NCBI GenBank assembly: GCA_036493895.1
Contig: DASXOZ010000048.1
Location: 62,001 to 126,000, forward strand
Source: Candidatus Binatia bacterium
GTDB lineage: Bacteria; Desulfobacterota; Binatia; UBA1149; CAITLU01
DNA length: 64,000 nt
Reading direction: 5' to 3'
A program made the translations under genes and the position numbers. Shown here one piece after another: positions 43,191 to 52,331 of the stretch (the first letter of the stretch is position 1; each line of letters opens with the position of its first letter). The notes beneath the pieces were generated by a model that had not been told where the DNA came from, ran no database searches, and worked only from the letters and a program-made list of their open reading frames with translations.

Positions 43191-43370
43191 ATGGCGGAAG
43201 AAGACGTCAAATTCAGCGGGAGTCCCAACACGATGATTGCGCTGGCACTGGTGGCCTCGGCCCTGTCGCTGGCGCTCAGCGTCTGGAGCCTGTCGAGGGT
43301 GGGAGACCTCGAGGCATTCATGGCCGTGCAGGCCATTCGAGCCCAGCAGCACAAGGTCGTAGCGAACTGA
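43191..43370 (+). CDS. small single-pass membrane protein, hypothetical
   Basis: A 59-residue protein with one helix (NTMIALALVASALSLALSVWSL, about residues 13-34) between an acidic N-terminus and a basic C-terminus. AAGGAGG is placed 6 bases before the ATG, which is the main reason to call it a gene. No family is recognised. Confidence 0.6.
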   Translation: MAEEDVKFSGSPNTMIALALVASALSLALSVWSLSRVGDLEAFMAVQAIRAQQHKVVAN

Positions 43371-43563
43371 TCGCTCTCGCGCAGGGGTTCGCGCAACGCG
43401 ACCCCTGCGCGCCGGCTTCGTTCGTCCTCGATCGTTCCTACTTGGTCTCCTGCTTCAGTCTCCCGCTCCAGTCTCTTGCTCTCGTCGGCACCGTTCGGCG
43501 CGCACCAGCGCTTTTGCACTGCTTTTCGATTTCGCAGAGGGTGGCCCGCAGAGGTAGCATCCG

Positions 43564-45069
43564 TTGGCCGACGCCGAAGAACACGAGATCGTCCTGATCG
43601 CAGTCGGCCAGTGCGTGCAGCGCGACGTGGCTGCAGACCACGCGCGCGACCCCGTTGCGCTGATGAGCGATGCCGCGCGCGCCGCGGCCGAAGACTGCGG
43701 CATCGGCGCCCGCCTGTTCGACAGCATCGACCTCGTCGCCACCGTCGATACCTTCGCTTGGCAGCCGGCCAATGCCGCAAGGCTGCTGTCCGATGCGCTC
43801 GGTGCGAAGCCGTCGCGGCTGGTGGTCTCCAGCGTCGGCGGCAACACGCCGCAGGCTTACGTCAACTGGCTGGCCGCCGAGATCCGTGCGGGAAAGGCAT
43901 CGACCTGCCTCGTCGCGGGCGTCAACGTCGTCGCGAGCATGATGAAGGCGAGGGCGGCAGGCGTGCGCCTTGCGTGGCCAACCGGCGGCGGCAACGAGCC
44001 GGAACGTTTCGGCGACGCCAGGCCCGGGGGCACCGACTACGAGAACGCCCACGGCCTTTTCCTGCCGTCCAACGCGTATCCTCTTTTCGAGAACGCGCTG
44101 AGGGCGCGGCGCGGACTCGGAGTTCGCGAGCACAGCCTGGCCATCGGCCGCATGTTCTCGCGCTTCACCGACGTGGCGGCCGCCAACCCGTATGCATGGT
44201 TCCCGGTCGCGCGCAGCGCCGAGGAGCTCGTGACCGCTTCCGACACGAATCGCTGGGTGTCGTTTCCGTACACGAAGTACCTGAACGCCGTAATGGCCGT
44301 CGACCAGGCCGCGGCCGTCGTCGTGACCACGGCCGCGCAGGCGCGCCGCCTCGGCGTGAGCGAAGACCGGCTCGTGTGGTTCCTCGGCGGCGGCGCCGCG
44401 AGCGAGGACCCGTGGAATCTCACCGAGCGGCCAAGCCTCGATCGCTGCCCGGCGATGGCGTTCGCCGCCGAACAGGCGATGGCGAGGGCCGGCGTCACGG
44501 TGGCCGATCTTGATTTCTTCGACCTCTACTCGTGCTTCCCGGTTGCCGTCGAGATCGCGTGCGAGGGCCTCGGCATCTCCGAGACCGATCCGCGCGGGCT
44601 GACGAGGACGGGCGGTCTTCCGTACTTCGGCGGGCCGGGCAACAACTACACGCTGCACGGCATCGCGGCGATGGCCGAGGCGCTTCGCGCCAAGCCGGGA
44701 GCAAACGGCCTCGTCACGGCAAACGGCTGGTACCTGACCAAGCATGCCGCCGGCGTCTACTCGAGCGCGCCGCCGTCGCGGCCAGCCAGGACCGAGCCGG
44801 ACGCGGCGCGTGCGCGGCACGCCGAACATGCCTGCAACGTCGTAGTCGAGCCGAACGGCAAGGGCACCGTGGAAACCTACACCGTCGTCTGCGGCAAACA
44901 GGGCGAACCGGAAACCGGCATCGTCGTCGGTCGCCTGGGCAGCGGAGAGCGCTTCCTCGCGCACACGCCGGCCGACCGCGCGCTTCTCGAAAACTGGATG
45001 ACGACCGAGGCAGTCGGGCGCCGCGGAACCGTCTCGTCCGGCTCCGTCAACCTGTTCACTCCCGAGTGA
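43564..45069 (+). CDS. thiolase-like (SCP-x-type) acyl-CoA transferase or aldolase
   Basis: A 501-residue thiolase-fold protein with a C-terminal extension of about 100 residues. The fold is recognised from GGNTPQAYVNWLAAEIRAG, DFFDLYSCFPVAVEIACEGLG and GGPGNNYTLHGIAAMAEAL, which carries the second-half His. At the nucleophile position (around residue 94) SVGGNTPQ is found instead of a Cys-containing CASG-type motif, so classic thiolysis is unlikely. Related thiolase-like proteins such as Ltp2 act as retro-aldolases on steroid side chains; a similar role here is a guess. The start is a TTG at 43564 and is uncertain. lysA follows after 8 bases. Confidence 0.78.
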   Translation: MADAEEHEIVLIAVGQCVQRDVAADHARDPVALMSDAARAAAEDCGIGARLFDSIDLVATVDTFAWQPANAARLLSDALGAKPSRLVVSSVGGNTPQAYVNWLAAEIRAGKASTCLVAGVNVVASMMKARAAGVRLAWPTGGGNEPERFGDARPGGTDYENAHGLFLPSNAYPLFENALRARRGLGVREHSLAIGRMFSRFTDVAAANPYAWFPVARSAEELVTASDTNRWVSFPYTKYLNAVMAVDQAAAVVVTTAAQARRLGVSEDRLVWFLGGGAASEDPWNLTERPSLDRCPAMAFAAEQAMARAGVTVADLDFFDLYSCFPVAVEIACEGLGISETDPRGLTRTGGLPYFGGPGNNYTLHGIAAMAEALRAKPGANGLVTANGWYLTKHAAGVYSSAPPSRPARTEPDAARARHAEHACNVVVEPNGKGTVETYTVVCGKQGEPETGIVVGRLGSGERFLAHTPADRALLENWMTTEAVGRRGTVSSGSVNLFTPE

Positions 45070-45077
45070 AGGCGACC

Positions 45078-46367
45078 ATGAACAAGCCCCATCCGGCCAC
45101 ATTCGCGTCCGAGGACGGCGTGCTCGCGAGGATCGCCGGCGTACCGGTCGTCGACCTCGCACGGCGCTTCGGCACTCCGACGTTCGTCTACGACGCGACG
45201 ACGATTGCTGCCCGCATCGCGAGCCTGTCCCGCTTCGACGTCGTGCGCTACGCGCAGAAGGCCTGCTCGAACATCGCGGTGCTCGACCTTTGCCGCCGCC
45301 ACGGCGCCCTCGTCGATGCGACGAGCGCGGGCGAGGTGCACCGCGCGATGGTTGCGGGTTATGCGCCCGGCGGCGATCCGCCGCCGATCGTCTACACTGC
45401 CGACATCTTCGACCGCGACTCGCTCGACCTCGTCGTGGACGCGGGCGTTCACGTCAACTGCGGTTCGCCCGACATGATCGACCAGTACGCGTCGCGAGTC
45501 GGACGCGGCAGCATCACGCTCAGGATCAATCCCGGATTCGGCCACGGCCACAGCCGCAAGACGAACACCGGCGGCGAGCACTCCAAGCACGGCATCTGGC
45601 ACGAGGAGCTTCCCGAGGTGCTCGGGCGCGCGGCAGGTCTCGGAATGCGCGTGTCGGGTCTTCATCTGCACATCGGCTCGGGCAGCGACCTCGAGCACCT
45701 TTCGCAGGTGTGCGAGGCTGCCGAAAAGCTTGCGCTGCGCATCGGCCCGCAGCTCGATTCGATCAGCGCCGGCGGCGGGCTGCCGGTGCCTTACAAGCTC
45801 GGCGATCCGGTGATGGACGTCGATGCGTACTTCGCGCTGTGGGACGCCGTGCGCAGGAAGCTCGAGAAGTCGTTCGGTCACGCGGTCAGGCTCGAGATCG
45901 AGCCGGGTCGCTATCTCGTTGCCGACAGCGGTTTTCTTCTCACCGAAGTGCGCGCCATCAAGCGCGTCGGAACGAACCGCTTCTGTCTCGTCGACGCGGG
46001 CTTTCACAACCTCGTGCGTCCGGCGATGTACGGGTCGTGGCATCCGATGGCGCTGGCGCCGCAGGACGGAGCCGGTGTACGAGCGCAGGACGACTATGTC
46101 GTCGGTGGACCGCTTTGCGAGTCGGGAGACATTTTCACCCAGGGCGCCGACGGCGTGGTGGGTCACGCGCGTCTGCCGCAGCCGTCGGTGGGCGACATCA
46201 TCGTCATCGGCGTCGCCGGCGCCTACGGCTTTTCGATGAGCTCGAACTACAACTCCAAGCCGCTGGCGGCCGAAGTGCTCGTCTCGGAGGGACGCCCTCA
46301 CCTGGTCAGGGCCCGGCAGGGCCTCGACGACCTGATCAGGGGCGAACGGATTCCCTCGGATGCGTGA
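45078..46367 (+). CDS. lysA: diaminopimelate decarboxylase
   Basis: A 429-residue PLP enzyme of fold type III. The PLP-binding Lys is in VVRYAQKACSNIAVL (the family has AxKAN), and GHGHSRKTNTGGEHSKHGIW, LHLHIGSG, EPGRYLVADSGF and the active-site Cys of GGPLCESGDIF are all recognisable. It converts meso-diaminopimelate to L-lysine in the cytoplasm. Length and motifs fit LysA better than ornithine or arginine decarboxylases of the same fold. It closely follows the thiolase-like gene on the same strand; a functional link between the two is not obvious. Confidence 0.9.
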   Translation: MNKPHPATFASEDGVLARIAGVPVVDLARRFGTPTFVYDATTIAARIASLSRFDVVRYAQKACSNIAVLDLCRRHGALVDATSAGEVHRAMVAGYAPGGDPPPIVYTADIFDRDSLDLVVDAGVHVNCGSPDMIDQYASRVGRGSITLRINPGFGHGHSRKTNTGGEHSKHGIWHEELPEVLGRAAGLGMRVSGLHLHIGSGSDLEHLSQVCEAAEKLALRIGPQLDSISAGGGLPVPYKLGDPVMDVDAYFALWDAVRRKLEKSFGHAVRLEIEPGRYLVADSGFLLTEVRAIKRVGTNRFCLVDAGFHNLVRPAMYGSWHPMALAPQDGAGVRAQDDYVVGGPLCESGDIFTQGADGVVGHARLPQPSVGDIIVIGVAGAYGFSMSSNYNSKPLAAEVLVSEGRPHLVRARQGLDDLIRGERIPSDA

Positions 46368-46655
46368 CCCCGCCGGTCCCAGTCCCTCGGACCCCACCCC
46401 CCACCCCGCGGTGGTGCTGGCGCGTCGCGGCCGGTGACGGCGCCGGAAGCATTGCGCGTCGTTTCGCCAATCCTCCTCCGGTTGCGCGACGGGCCGGCGC
46501 GGCCAATTCCGTGGTTTTTTGGTGCTTTGCGTTGCAGCCGGCCGTCGTCGCTACGAGGGCCGCGCGCGCAGGCTCCGGCAATCCGGCAATATTTCCGTGC
46601 GTGCAGCATTGCGCCATCGCACGGCCCGTCATAATCCCGTCAAGGGTAGGTCAGC

Positions 46656-46937
46656 ATGGCGGCGTCGGGATGGACCCAATACTCCGAGACCCAGATCCGC
46701 GAGATCCTCGAACTCGCGAAGATGGGAATGCAGCCGGCCGACCTTGCGCGCCGTTACAACGTCCCCGTGGTCGTCATCCACGTCTGGCAGACGAAATACG
46801 GCGCATCGGCCGGAGAAACCGACACCAACCGGCTGCGCCGCCTGGACATGGAGATCACCAAGCTGAACCAGCTCATCGGCGAGCTGACGGTCGAGAAGGA
46901 TCAGCTCGAAACCAAGCTGACGGGCGGCAAGGGATGA
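46656..46937 (+). CDS. orphan IS3/IS911-type OrfA-like helix-turn-helix protein
   Basis: A 93-residue protein with the IS3-family OrfA pattern: a helix-turn-helix (YSETQIREILELAKMGMQPADLARRYNVP, about residues 9-37, then HVWQTKYG) and a C-terminal leucine-zipper-like coil (LRRLDMEITKLNQLIGELTVEKDQLE). No OrfB with a DDE integrase core follows, and no terminal inverted repeats are seen. It is either a relic of an insertion sequence or a domesticated DNA-binding protein. A glutaredoxin gene with a repeat-built N-terminus begins 10 bases downstream. Confidence 0.8.
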   Translation: MAASGWTQYSETQIREILELAKMGMQPADLARRYNVPVVVIHVWQTKYGASAGETDTNRLRRLDMEITKLNQLIGELTVEKDQLETKLTGGKG

Positions 46938-46941
46938 GCTA

Positions 46942-47026
46942 GCCGAAGTGGCGAAGGCTGAGCGAGCCGAAGTGGCGAAGGGTGAGCGATCCGAAGCGGC
47001 GAAGGGTGAGCGATCCGAAGCGGCGG
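46942..47026 (+). repeat. 24-bp tandem repeat encoding an 8-residue charged motif
   Basis: Units of 24 bases starting GCCGAAG/TCCGAAG at 46942, 46966, 46990 and 47014 (the last partial) give three and a half copies. In the glutaredoxin frame they encode A/S-E-V/A-A-K-G/A-E-R. The array begins 4 bases after the stop of the OrfA-like gene. Confidence 0.9.
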
Positions 47027-47271
47027 TTGTACTGATCTACGTCCTTCGGGGCTGCCCGTACTGTGTCCGCGCCAAGGCCCTGCTCGACTCCAAGGCAATC
47101 CCGTACCGCGAAATTGACGTGACGGCCGATCAGGCGGAGCGTAGGCGGCTCTGTGAGCGAACGGGACACTGGACCTTTCCGCAGATCTTCATCGACGACC
47201 GCTTCATCGGGGGGTGCGACGAGCTCGTCGCCCTCGAGCGACGTGGAAAGCTTGATGTCCTGCTTTCGTGA
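46948..47271 (+). CDS. glutaredoxin with repeat-encoded charged N-terminus
   Basis: A 107-residue protein. Residues 1-26 are made by the 24-bp tandem repeat (KAER/AEVAKGER/SEAAKGER). From residue 27 a normal class I glutaredoxin follows: VVLIYVLRGCPYCVRAKALL with redox Cys36 and Cys39, the cis-Pro of TFPQIFID, and the glutathione-binding GGCDELVAL. It should reduce disulfides using glutathione. The start is GTG at 46948 inside the repeat; no ATG, GTG or TTG lies between the repeat and the domain, so the repeat must be translated if the gene is expressed from a standard start. This is an unusual N-terminus for the family. Confidence 0.88.
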   Translation: MAKAERAEVAKGERSEAAKGERSEAAVVLIYVLRGCPYCVRAKALLDSKAIPYREIDVTADQAERRRLCERTGHWTFPQIFIDDRFIGGCDELVALERRGKLDVLLS

Positions 47272-47485
47272 GTCGCAGAAAAAGCCAACTATACTTCACG
47301 TTTTTTCGTGCTTATCCTCCACGTCGCGCTTCACGGAAGCGCGTTGCCGCCGCGCTTCACGGTCAGGAAGCGCGGGGCGCTTGTGCCTCGCGGCAATGAA
47401 GCGCGAGGCGAGGGGAGAGCTTGCGCGGCGCGGGTCGTGCGGGTTTTCCGGCAGGATTCCCCTGCTTTGACACCAGGAGCTTACG

Positions 47486-48322
47486 ATGGGTCTTCCCACA
47501 TCGTTCAATGATCTCGCGCCTCTCGCGCGGGCTGCGGTGATCGCTGCCGCGTGCCTGGCCGCGCTCGGGTTTCCGGGACGAGCGCAGGCCGCCAATTGCG
47601 GCGACGACGTCGGCGGCGAGCGCGTGGCGTGCTCGTGCGGCGACATCGTCGTTTCCGACACTGTGATCTGGGCCACCGACCCTGTCGCGGTCGAGCCATG
47701 CACCGATGACGGCCTCATCATCCAGGTTCCCCCCGGCTCGGACGGCGTCACGCTCAATCTCGGCGGCCAGAGCCTGGCGGGCCACGGCCACGGCGCCGGG
47801 ATCTTCGTCGCTCGCGGCGGGCGTCTCGGCTCGACGATCATCGGCGGAGACGCGGGCGACACTCGCGCCGAGATCGCCAACTTCGCGATCGGCATCCGCG
47901 CGTCGGGCCACGCTGCGCTGCGCGCGATCCGCGGGCTCGACGTTCACCACAACCGCTTCGATGGCCTGAACGTGCGCGTCAGCGGCATCCAGATCGAAGA
48001 CGTGCACTCGCAGGACAACGGCCGTGGCGGTGCAACGGTGTCCGGACACGACATCCAGATCCACGGTGTCGTCGCCAACAACAACAGCCGCGACGGACTT
48101 TCCGTCCACGCCTCGGGCGCACAGATCCAGGCGGAAACCAACGAGAACGGCCGCAACGGCACCAGGATCAGCGGCCGCGGCAACGTGCTGTCGTCGTCGC
48201 ACTCGTCGATGAACGGCGGCCTGGGCGTCGTCGCAACGGGCGCAGGTCACCAGGTAAACGGCCTCGAGTCGACGGGCAACGGCCGTAGCGGTATCGGCGG
48301 CCAGCCGGGAGCAGTCCAGTGA
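47486..48322 (+). CDS. secreted right-handed beta-helix protein
   Basis: A 278-residue protein with a signal peptide ending near AQA (residues 34-36), a Cys-containing N-terminal cap (NCGDDVGGERVACSCGD) and then regular Asn/Gly/His-rich repeats of about 22 residues (HHNRFDGLNVRVSGIQI, NNNSRDGLSVHASGAQI, NENGRNGTRISGRGNVL), typical of a pectate-lyase-like beta-helix (PbH1 repeats). No catalytic Arg/Asp set is obvious, so it may be structural or carbohydrate-binding. CCAGGAG precedes the ATG. Its stop overlaps the GTG start of the next secreted protein, so the two are probably made together. Confidence 0.78.
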   Translation: MGLPTSFNDLAPLARAAVIAAACLAALGFPGRAQAANCGDDVGGERVACSCGDIVVSDTVIWATDPVAVEPCTDDGLIIQVPPGSDGVTLNLGGQSLAGHGHGAGIFVARGGRLGSTIIGGDAGDTRAEIANFAIGIRASGHAALRAIRGLDVHHNRFDGLNVRVSGIQIEDVHSQDNGRGGATVSGHDIQIHGVVANNNSRDGLSVHASGAQIQAETNENGRNGTRISGRGNVLSSSHSSMNGGLGVVATGAGHQVNGLESTGNGRSGIGGQPGAVQ

Positions 48323-50943
48323 TCCGCGCACTTCCTCGCAAAGTTTTCCTGTTGGCCGCGACCGTCGCGTGCTCCTCGGTCCTCGCGGCGTACGCATGGG
48401 CGGCCACCTCGGTCACCACGGCAGCCGACGTTTGTCCGGGCAACCCCAATCCCTGCAACGTGACAAGCGAAATGGACGTCACCGACGGCGCCGTGCTCGA
48501 TTTCGGCACCCGCACCGTCAACGTCACCGGCGCCGGCCAGTTCAACTTCGGCATCGGCAGCGGCGAAATCGACTGCGGCCCCTTTCTCGCGACGACGACG
48601 GCTGCAGCGATCGACGCAGCAGGCATCGGAGCGTCCGGCACCCAGAGCGGCACCGTCAAGATCAGGGCGCGCCGCCAATGCTCCAATCCGAACCCGAACC
48701 CGAACAATCGAGCGTGCGTCGACCAGGCCGACTGCCAGCTCGGCGCCTGCGATTCGCGCCGCTGCTCACTCAAGTCGTCGCGCACGTGCACGGCGGACTC
48801 GGACTGCCAGCTCGGCAACTGCAGCCCCATCCTGAAGAAGTGCTCGGGCGCTGCGACGTTCGTGCGCTGCTCGACCAACGCCGACTGCCAGCTCGGCACC
48901 TGCCCGGCCCAGCTCATGTGTCACAGTCCCGCGGTCGCGCTGGCCTGCTCGGCCACCAGCGACTGCTTCTTCGGCGACTGCTCGGTCGGCTCCGCCTCGC
49001 TCACGATGAACGGTCCGATCGCAGGCAACTCCGACTTCCCGGCCAACATCGAGCTGCGCGCCGCCGACTCGGTGTCGATTTCCAAGCCGGTCAACCTGAA
49101 CAGCAGCAACATCGAGTCCGACGGCGGCGACCTCACCGTAGAGGCGGCTTCCGGGTCGATCTCGATCACCGCCAAGGTCACCGCCAACGCCGGCGGAGAC
49201 TCCCAGGGCGGCTCGGTCGAGCTGGATTCCGCCACCGACATCACGATCGGTGCCGAAATCGACGTGATCGGAGGCGATTTCGACGGCGGATCACCCGACT
49301 TCACTGCCGGCAACGACATCGTCATCAACAGCAGCGTCATCGCGAACTCGGCTGCTGGCGCGGGATTCGGCGGCGACCACTGCTACGACGCCGGGCGCGA
49401 CATCGTCCTCAACGGCGCGTCGCCGACCAACAAGACGACGATCGAGAGCACCGGACATACCGACGTCGACAACTTCGCGGGTGACGGCGGCTGCATCGAC
49501 TTCTCGACGGTGCGCAACGCCGTGCTCAACGCGAACACGCGCCTGATCGGCAACGGCTCGACGCCGGACGGCTACGGCTCCGACGTGACGTTCGACATCG
49601 GCGGCACGCTCACGCTCAACGGTGACATCACGGCCAAGGCCCTCGGCATCCAGGGCACCGGCGGATTCGTCGACATCACGAGCGGGGGCCTGCTCAGCGT
49701 CGGAAGCACCGGCACCTTCGACGTGACCGGCGGCAACGGCGGCGGCGGCGTCTGCTCGCTGGCCACCGACAGCGGCGACATCACCTACGGCGGCTTCGCC
49801 GATGCGAGCGCCGGCAACGGCGGCATCGGCGGGCTCGTCTTCCTCGGCGCAGGCAAGAACATCAGCTTCGGCGGCGAGATCACCGTGGCCGCCACCAGCG
49901 GCGGCGGACAGCTCGAGCTCGACGGCTGCCGCCTGACGCTGCAGAGCGGCAGCAACGTCGACAACAACTGCCTGAACGGCACCAACACGCTGAAGCAGCT
50001 CGCGTTCGATAACATGAAGCTGCTGGCGGGCAGCTCGGTGACCACCGGCGCCAACGGAGCGAACAAGCTGATCTACCGGTCGGCCGCCAAGCCGCCGATC
50101 ATCAGCGGGACCGTCTCTCCGGCAGCCACCAAGATCGTCGATCCGAGCCTGCCCGGCGTGCCCGGTTGCCCCACTTGCGGCAACGGCACCCTCGATTTTG
50201 GCGAGACCTGCGACGACGGCAACACGGTCAGCGGTGACGGTTGCAGCAGCGACTGCCAGAACGAGAAGTGCATCGCGCAGACGCCCGGCTACGATCCGGC
50301 GCACCCGAACGCCGTTCCGCTGTGCAGTGATGGGAACGCCTGTACGGCGGACGTCTGCAATACGGCCCTGAACGGCGGCACCTGCCAGCACCCGGCCAAG
50401 AACTGCAGCGACAACATCGACTGCACCGACGACAGCTGCGCCGCCGGAAACGGCCAGTGCCTGCACGTGCCGAACAACACCAAGTGCGACGACGGCAACC
50501 CGTGCACCGACGACTTCTGCTCGGCGACCGGCTGCGGAACGAGCAACAACACCTCGCCGTGCAACGACAACAACTCGTGCACGACCAGCGATATCTGCGC
50601 GAACGGAACCTGCACGGGCACTCCGGTCCAGGGCTGCGGGTTCTGCGGCGACGGCAACGTCAATCCGCCCGAGCAGTGCGACGACGGCAATTCGACGTTC
50701 ACCACCGGCGAGTACTGCGGCGTGGGCTGCGTGCTGATCAAGTGCGGCGACGTCAATGGCAGCGGAACGATCACGTCGAGCGACGCACTGCTCACGCTCA
50801 AGGCGGCAGTGGGCCAGATCACGTGCAGCCCGCGTGTCTGTGACAACGATGCCAGCGGCAAGGTGACGGCATCCGACGCGCTGCGCACGCTGCGCGTGGC
50901 GGTGGGCCAGCAGACCGTGACGCTCACCTGTCCGACCTCCTGA
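48319..50943 (+). CDS. secreted multi-domain protein with Cys-rich, DUF4215 and dockerin-like C-terminal repeats
   Basis: An 874-residue exported protein with a signal peptide ending near AWA (residues 26-28). A beta region carries an inserted Cys-rich block (about 118-225) with four copies of a DCQLGxC-like module. A repetitive beta-helix-like region spans about 230-600. A DUF4215 motif starts at Cys620 (CGNGTLDFGETCDDGN), followed by further Cys-rich modules. The tail holds two type I dockerin-like calcium loops: Asp811, Asn813, Ser815, Asp822 and Asp842, Asp844, Ser846, Asp853, each followed by an AL-x-L-helix. A calcium-stabilised docking role is inferred. It is translationally coupled to the beta-helix gene. 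Confidence 0.83.
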   Translation: MIRALPRKVFLLAATVACSSVLAAYAWAATSVTTAADVCPGNPNPCNVTSEMDVTDGAVLDFGTRTVNVTGAGQFNFGIGSGEIDCGPFLATTTAAAIDAAGIGASGTQSGTVKIRARRQCSNPNPNPNNRACVDQADCQLGACDSRRCSLKSSRTCTADSDCQLGNCSPILKKCSGAATFVRCSTNADCQLGTCPAQLMCHSPAVALACSATSDCFFGDCSVGSASLTMNGPIAGNSDFPANIELRAADSVSISKPVNLNSSNIESDGGDLTVEAASGSISITAKVTANAGGDSQGGSVELDSATDITIGAEIDVIGGDFDGGSPDFTAGNDIVINSSVIANSAAGAGFGGDHCYDAGRDIVLNGASPTNKTTIESTGHTDVDNFAGDGGCIDFSTVRNAVLNANTRLIGNGSTPDGYGSDVTFDIGGTLTLNGDITAKALGIQGTGGFVDITSGGLLSVGSTGTFDVTGGNGGGGVCSLATDSGDITYGGFADASAGNGGIGGLVFLGAGKNISFGGEITVAATSGGGQLELDGCRLTLQSGSNVDNNCLNGTNTLKQLAFDNMKLLAGSSVTTGANGANKLIYRSAAKPPIISGTVSPAATKIVDPSLPGVPGCPTCGNGTLDFGETCDDGNTVSGDGCSSDCQNEKCIAQTPGYDPAHPNAVPLCSDGNACTADVCNTALNGGTCQHPAKNCSDNIDCTDDSCAAGNGQCLHVPNNTKCDDGNPCTDDFCSATGCGTSNNTSPCNDNNSCTTSDICANGTCTGTPVQGCGFCGDGNVNPPEQCDDGNSTFTTGEYCGVGCVLIKCGDVNGSGTITSSDALLTLKAAVGQITCSPRVCDNDASGKVTASDALRTLRVAVGQQTVTLTCPTS

Positions 50944-51080
50944 GCGCGGTCGGAATCTCCGCAGACGGCGCCTCGGCGCGATGCCATCCGCATCGAGCCG
51001 CGGCGCGCGCCCTGCGCGTCGCCTCGTGCGGCGTCATTGCAATTCGGCCATCCGCTGCGTAGCCTGCCCGCGAGCCGTCG

Positions 51081-51578
51081 ATGTACCGGAGCTGGGCCTA
51101 CATCCTGATGGTCATCGCGACTCTTGTCGGGATCGTTGCGCTCGTGTGGCCGAGCCCGCAGGTTCGCACGATCGAAGAAATCGCGATGCCGTCGGCGGGC
51201 CATACGCCCGTGCCGCACGCCGAGGCCGCGGGCAAGGCGCCGAAGAACGCTGGCAGGGCGATGCAGAACAAGCCGAACGCGAAGGGATCTGCTGCGGCGG
51301 GAGCCGGCGCAGGCAAAACGCCGCCGGCCGCTGCGGCTCCCGCTCCGACGGTGGTCACGCACCTGCCCGCATCGAACACGACCACCCGCCGCGCCGCGCC
51401 CATCATCCAGAACGGAATGCAGCCGAACATGTTCGGCAAGCCGGTGGAAGACGGCACCAGGCACGAGGGCGGTGCACCTGCCGTGCCGCCTGCGAAGCCG
51501 TCGCTCCTGCAGCATCCTGTCCTGCCGCCGCGCCCGGGACCGCAGAATTCCGGTCAGAATCCGCCCGCCGCGAGGTGA
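51081..51578 (+). CDS. membrane-anchored Pro/Ala-rich protein, hypothetical
   Basis: A 165-residue protein with an N-terminal membrane anchor (YILMVIATLVGIVALVW, about residues 7-23) and a Pro/Ala/Gly-rich, probably disordered periplasmic tail. It could be a secretion or envelope linker protein. The stop overlaps the GTG start of tadA (GTGA), which argues that it is a genuine gene. No family is recognised. Confidence 0.55.
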   Translation: MYRSWAYILMVIATLVGIVALVWPSPQVRTIEEIAMPSAGHTPVPHAEAAGKAPKNAGRAMQNKPNAKGSAAAGAGAGKTPPAAAAPAPTVVTHLPASNTTTRRAAPIIQNGMQPNMFGKPVEDGTRHEGGAPAVPPAKPSLLQHPVLPPRPGPQNSGQNPPAAR

Positions 51579-52075
51579 CCGGCGACAACGCACAGCACGG
51601 TCGCCTCGGTGACGACGCCGACGCGGACGCCGACCTTCGCTGGATGCGCGAAGCGCTCGAAGAAGCCGAGCGTGCCGGTGCGCGCGGCGAGGTTCCGATA
51701 GGTGCCGTGCTCGTGCGCGACGGGCTCGTGCTCGCGCGCGCCGGAAACCGCACGATTGCCGATCGCGATCCGAGTGCCCATGCCGAGATCCTCGCGCTGC
51801 GCAGCGCCGCCGCCGGTTTCGGCGACCATCGTGTCGGTGGAACGCTGTACGTGACGCTCGAGCCGTGCCTGATGTGCATGGGTGCGCTCGTGCAGGCGCG
51901 CATCGAGCGGCTCGTGTTCGCGACCCGCGACCCGAAAGCGGGAGCGGCCGTCTCCCTGTACGAGGTAGGCCGCGACCTGCGTCTCAATCACCGCTTCGAA
52001 TCACGCGAGGGACCTCTGGCGGCCGAGGCGTCGGCGCTGCTGAGCAGCTTCTTTCGCGACAGGCGCGGCCGCTGA
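51575..52075 (+). CDS. tadA: tRNA-specific adenosine deaminase
   Basis: A 166-residue zinc deaminase. His69-Ala-Glu71 and Pro-Cys98-Leu-Met-Cys101 form the metal site and proton shuttle; EVPIGAVLVRDG, NRTIADRDPSAHAEI and RIERLVFATRDPKAGA are standard TadA signatures. It makes inosine at position 34 of tRNA-Arg. The GTG start overlaps the upstream stop; the N-terminal 18 residues are Asp-rich and atypical, so translation might begin later. A tRNA-Ser gene lies 166 bases downstream. Confidence 0.93.
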   Translation: MTGDNAQHGRLGDDADADADLRWMREALEEAERAGARGEVPIGAVLVRDGLVLARAGNRTIADRDPSAHAEILALRSAAAGFGDHRVGGTLYVTLEPCLMCMGALVQARIERLVFATRDPKAGAAVSLYEVGRDLRLNHRFESREGPLAAEASALLSSFFRDRRGR

Positions 52076-52241
52076 AATTGACCGTTCCAGGCCGGCAGTC
52101 TCACGACGGGCGCCGGCTCTGCAAAAGCGGCGGGCGACGGCGCGAGGCAACCGGCGCCACGCGTTCCCACACGGCGGCATGCATGCTGGCCTCCTGCGCA
52201 GTTGCATACGGGGCATGTCGCGGCTGTAATTGCCGCTTCCC

Positions 52242-52331
<90 letters not shown>

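Noticed and set aside
46656..46937. Complete IS3-family insertion sequence
   Set aside because: Only an OrfA-like gene is present. No OrfB with DDE residues, terminal inverted repeats or target duplication could be seen.
46942..47026. Tandem repeat considered as a small CRISPR array
   Set aside because: Units are 24 bases and directly adjacent with no spacers, and there are no cas genes.
48319..50943. Cellulosomal enzyme
   Set aside because: Dockerin-like loops are present, but no glycoside hydrolase, carbohydrate esterase or lyase catalytic motif was found in the chain.
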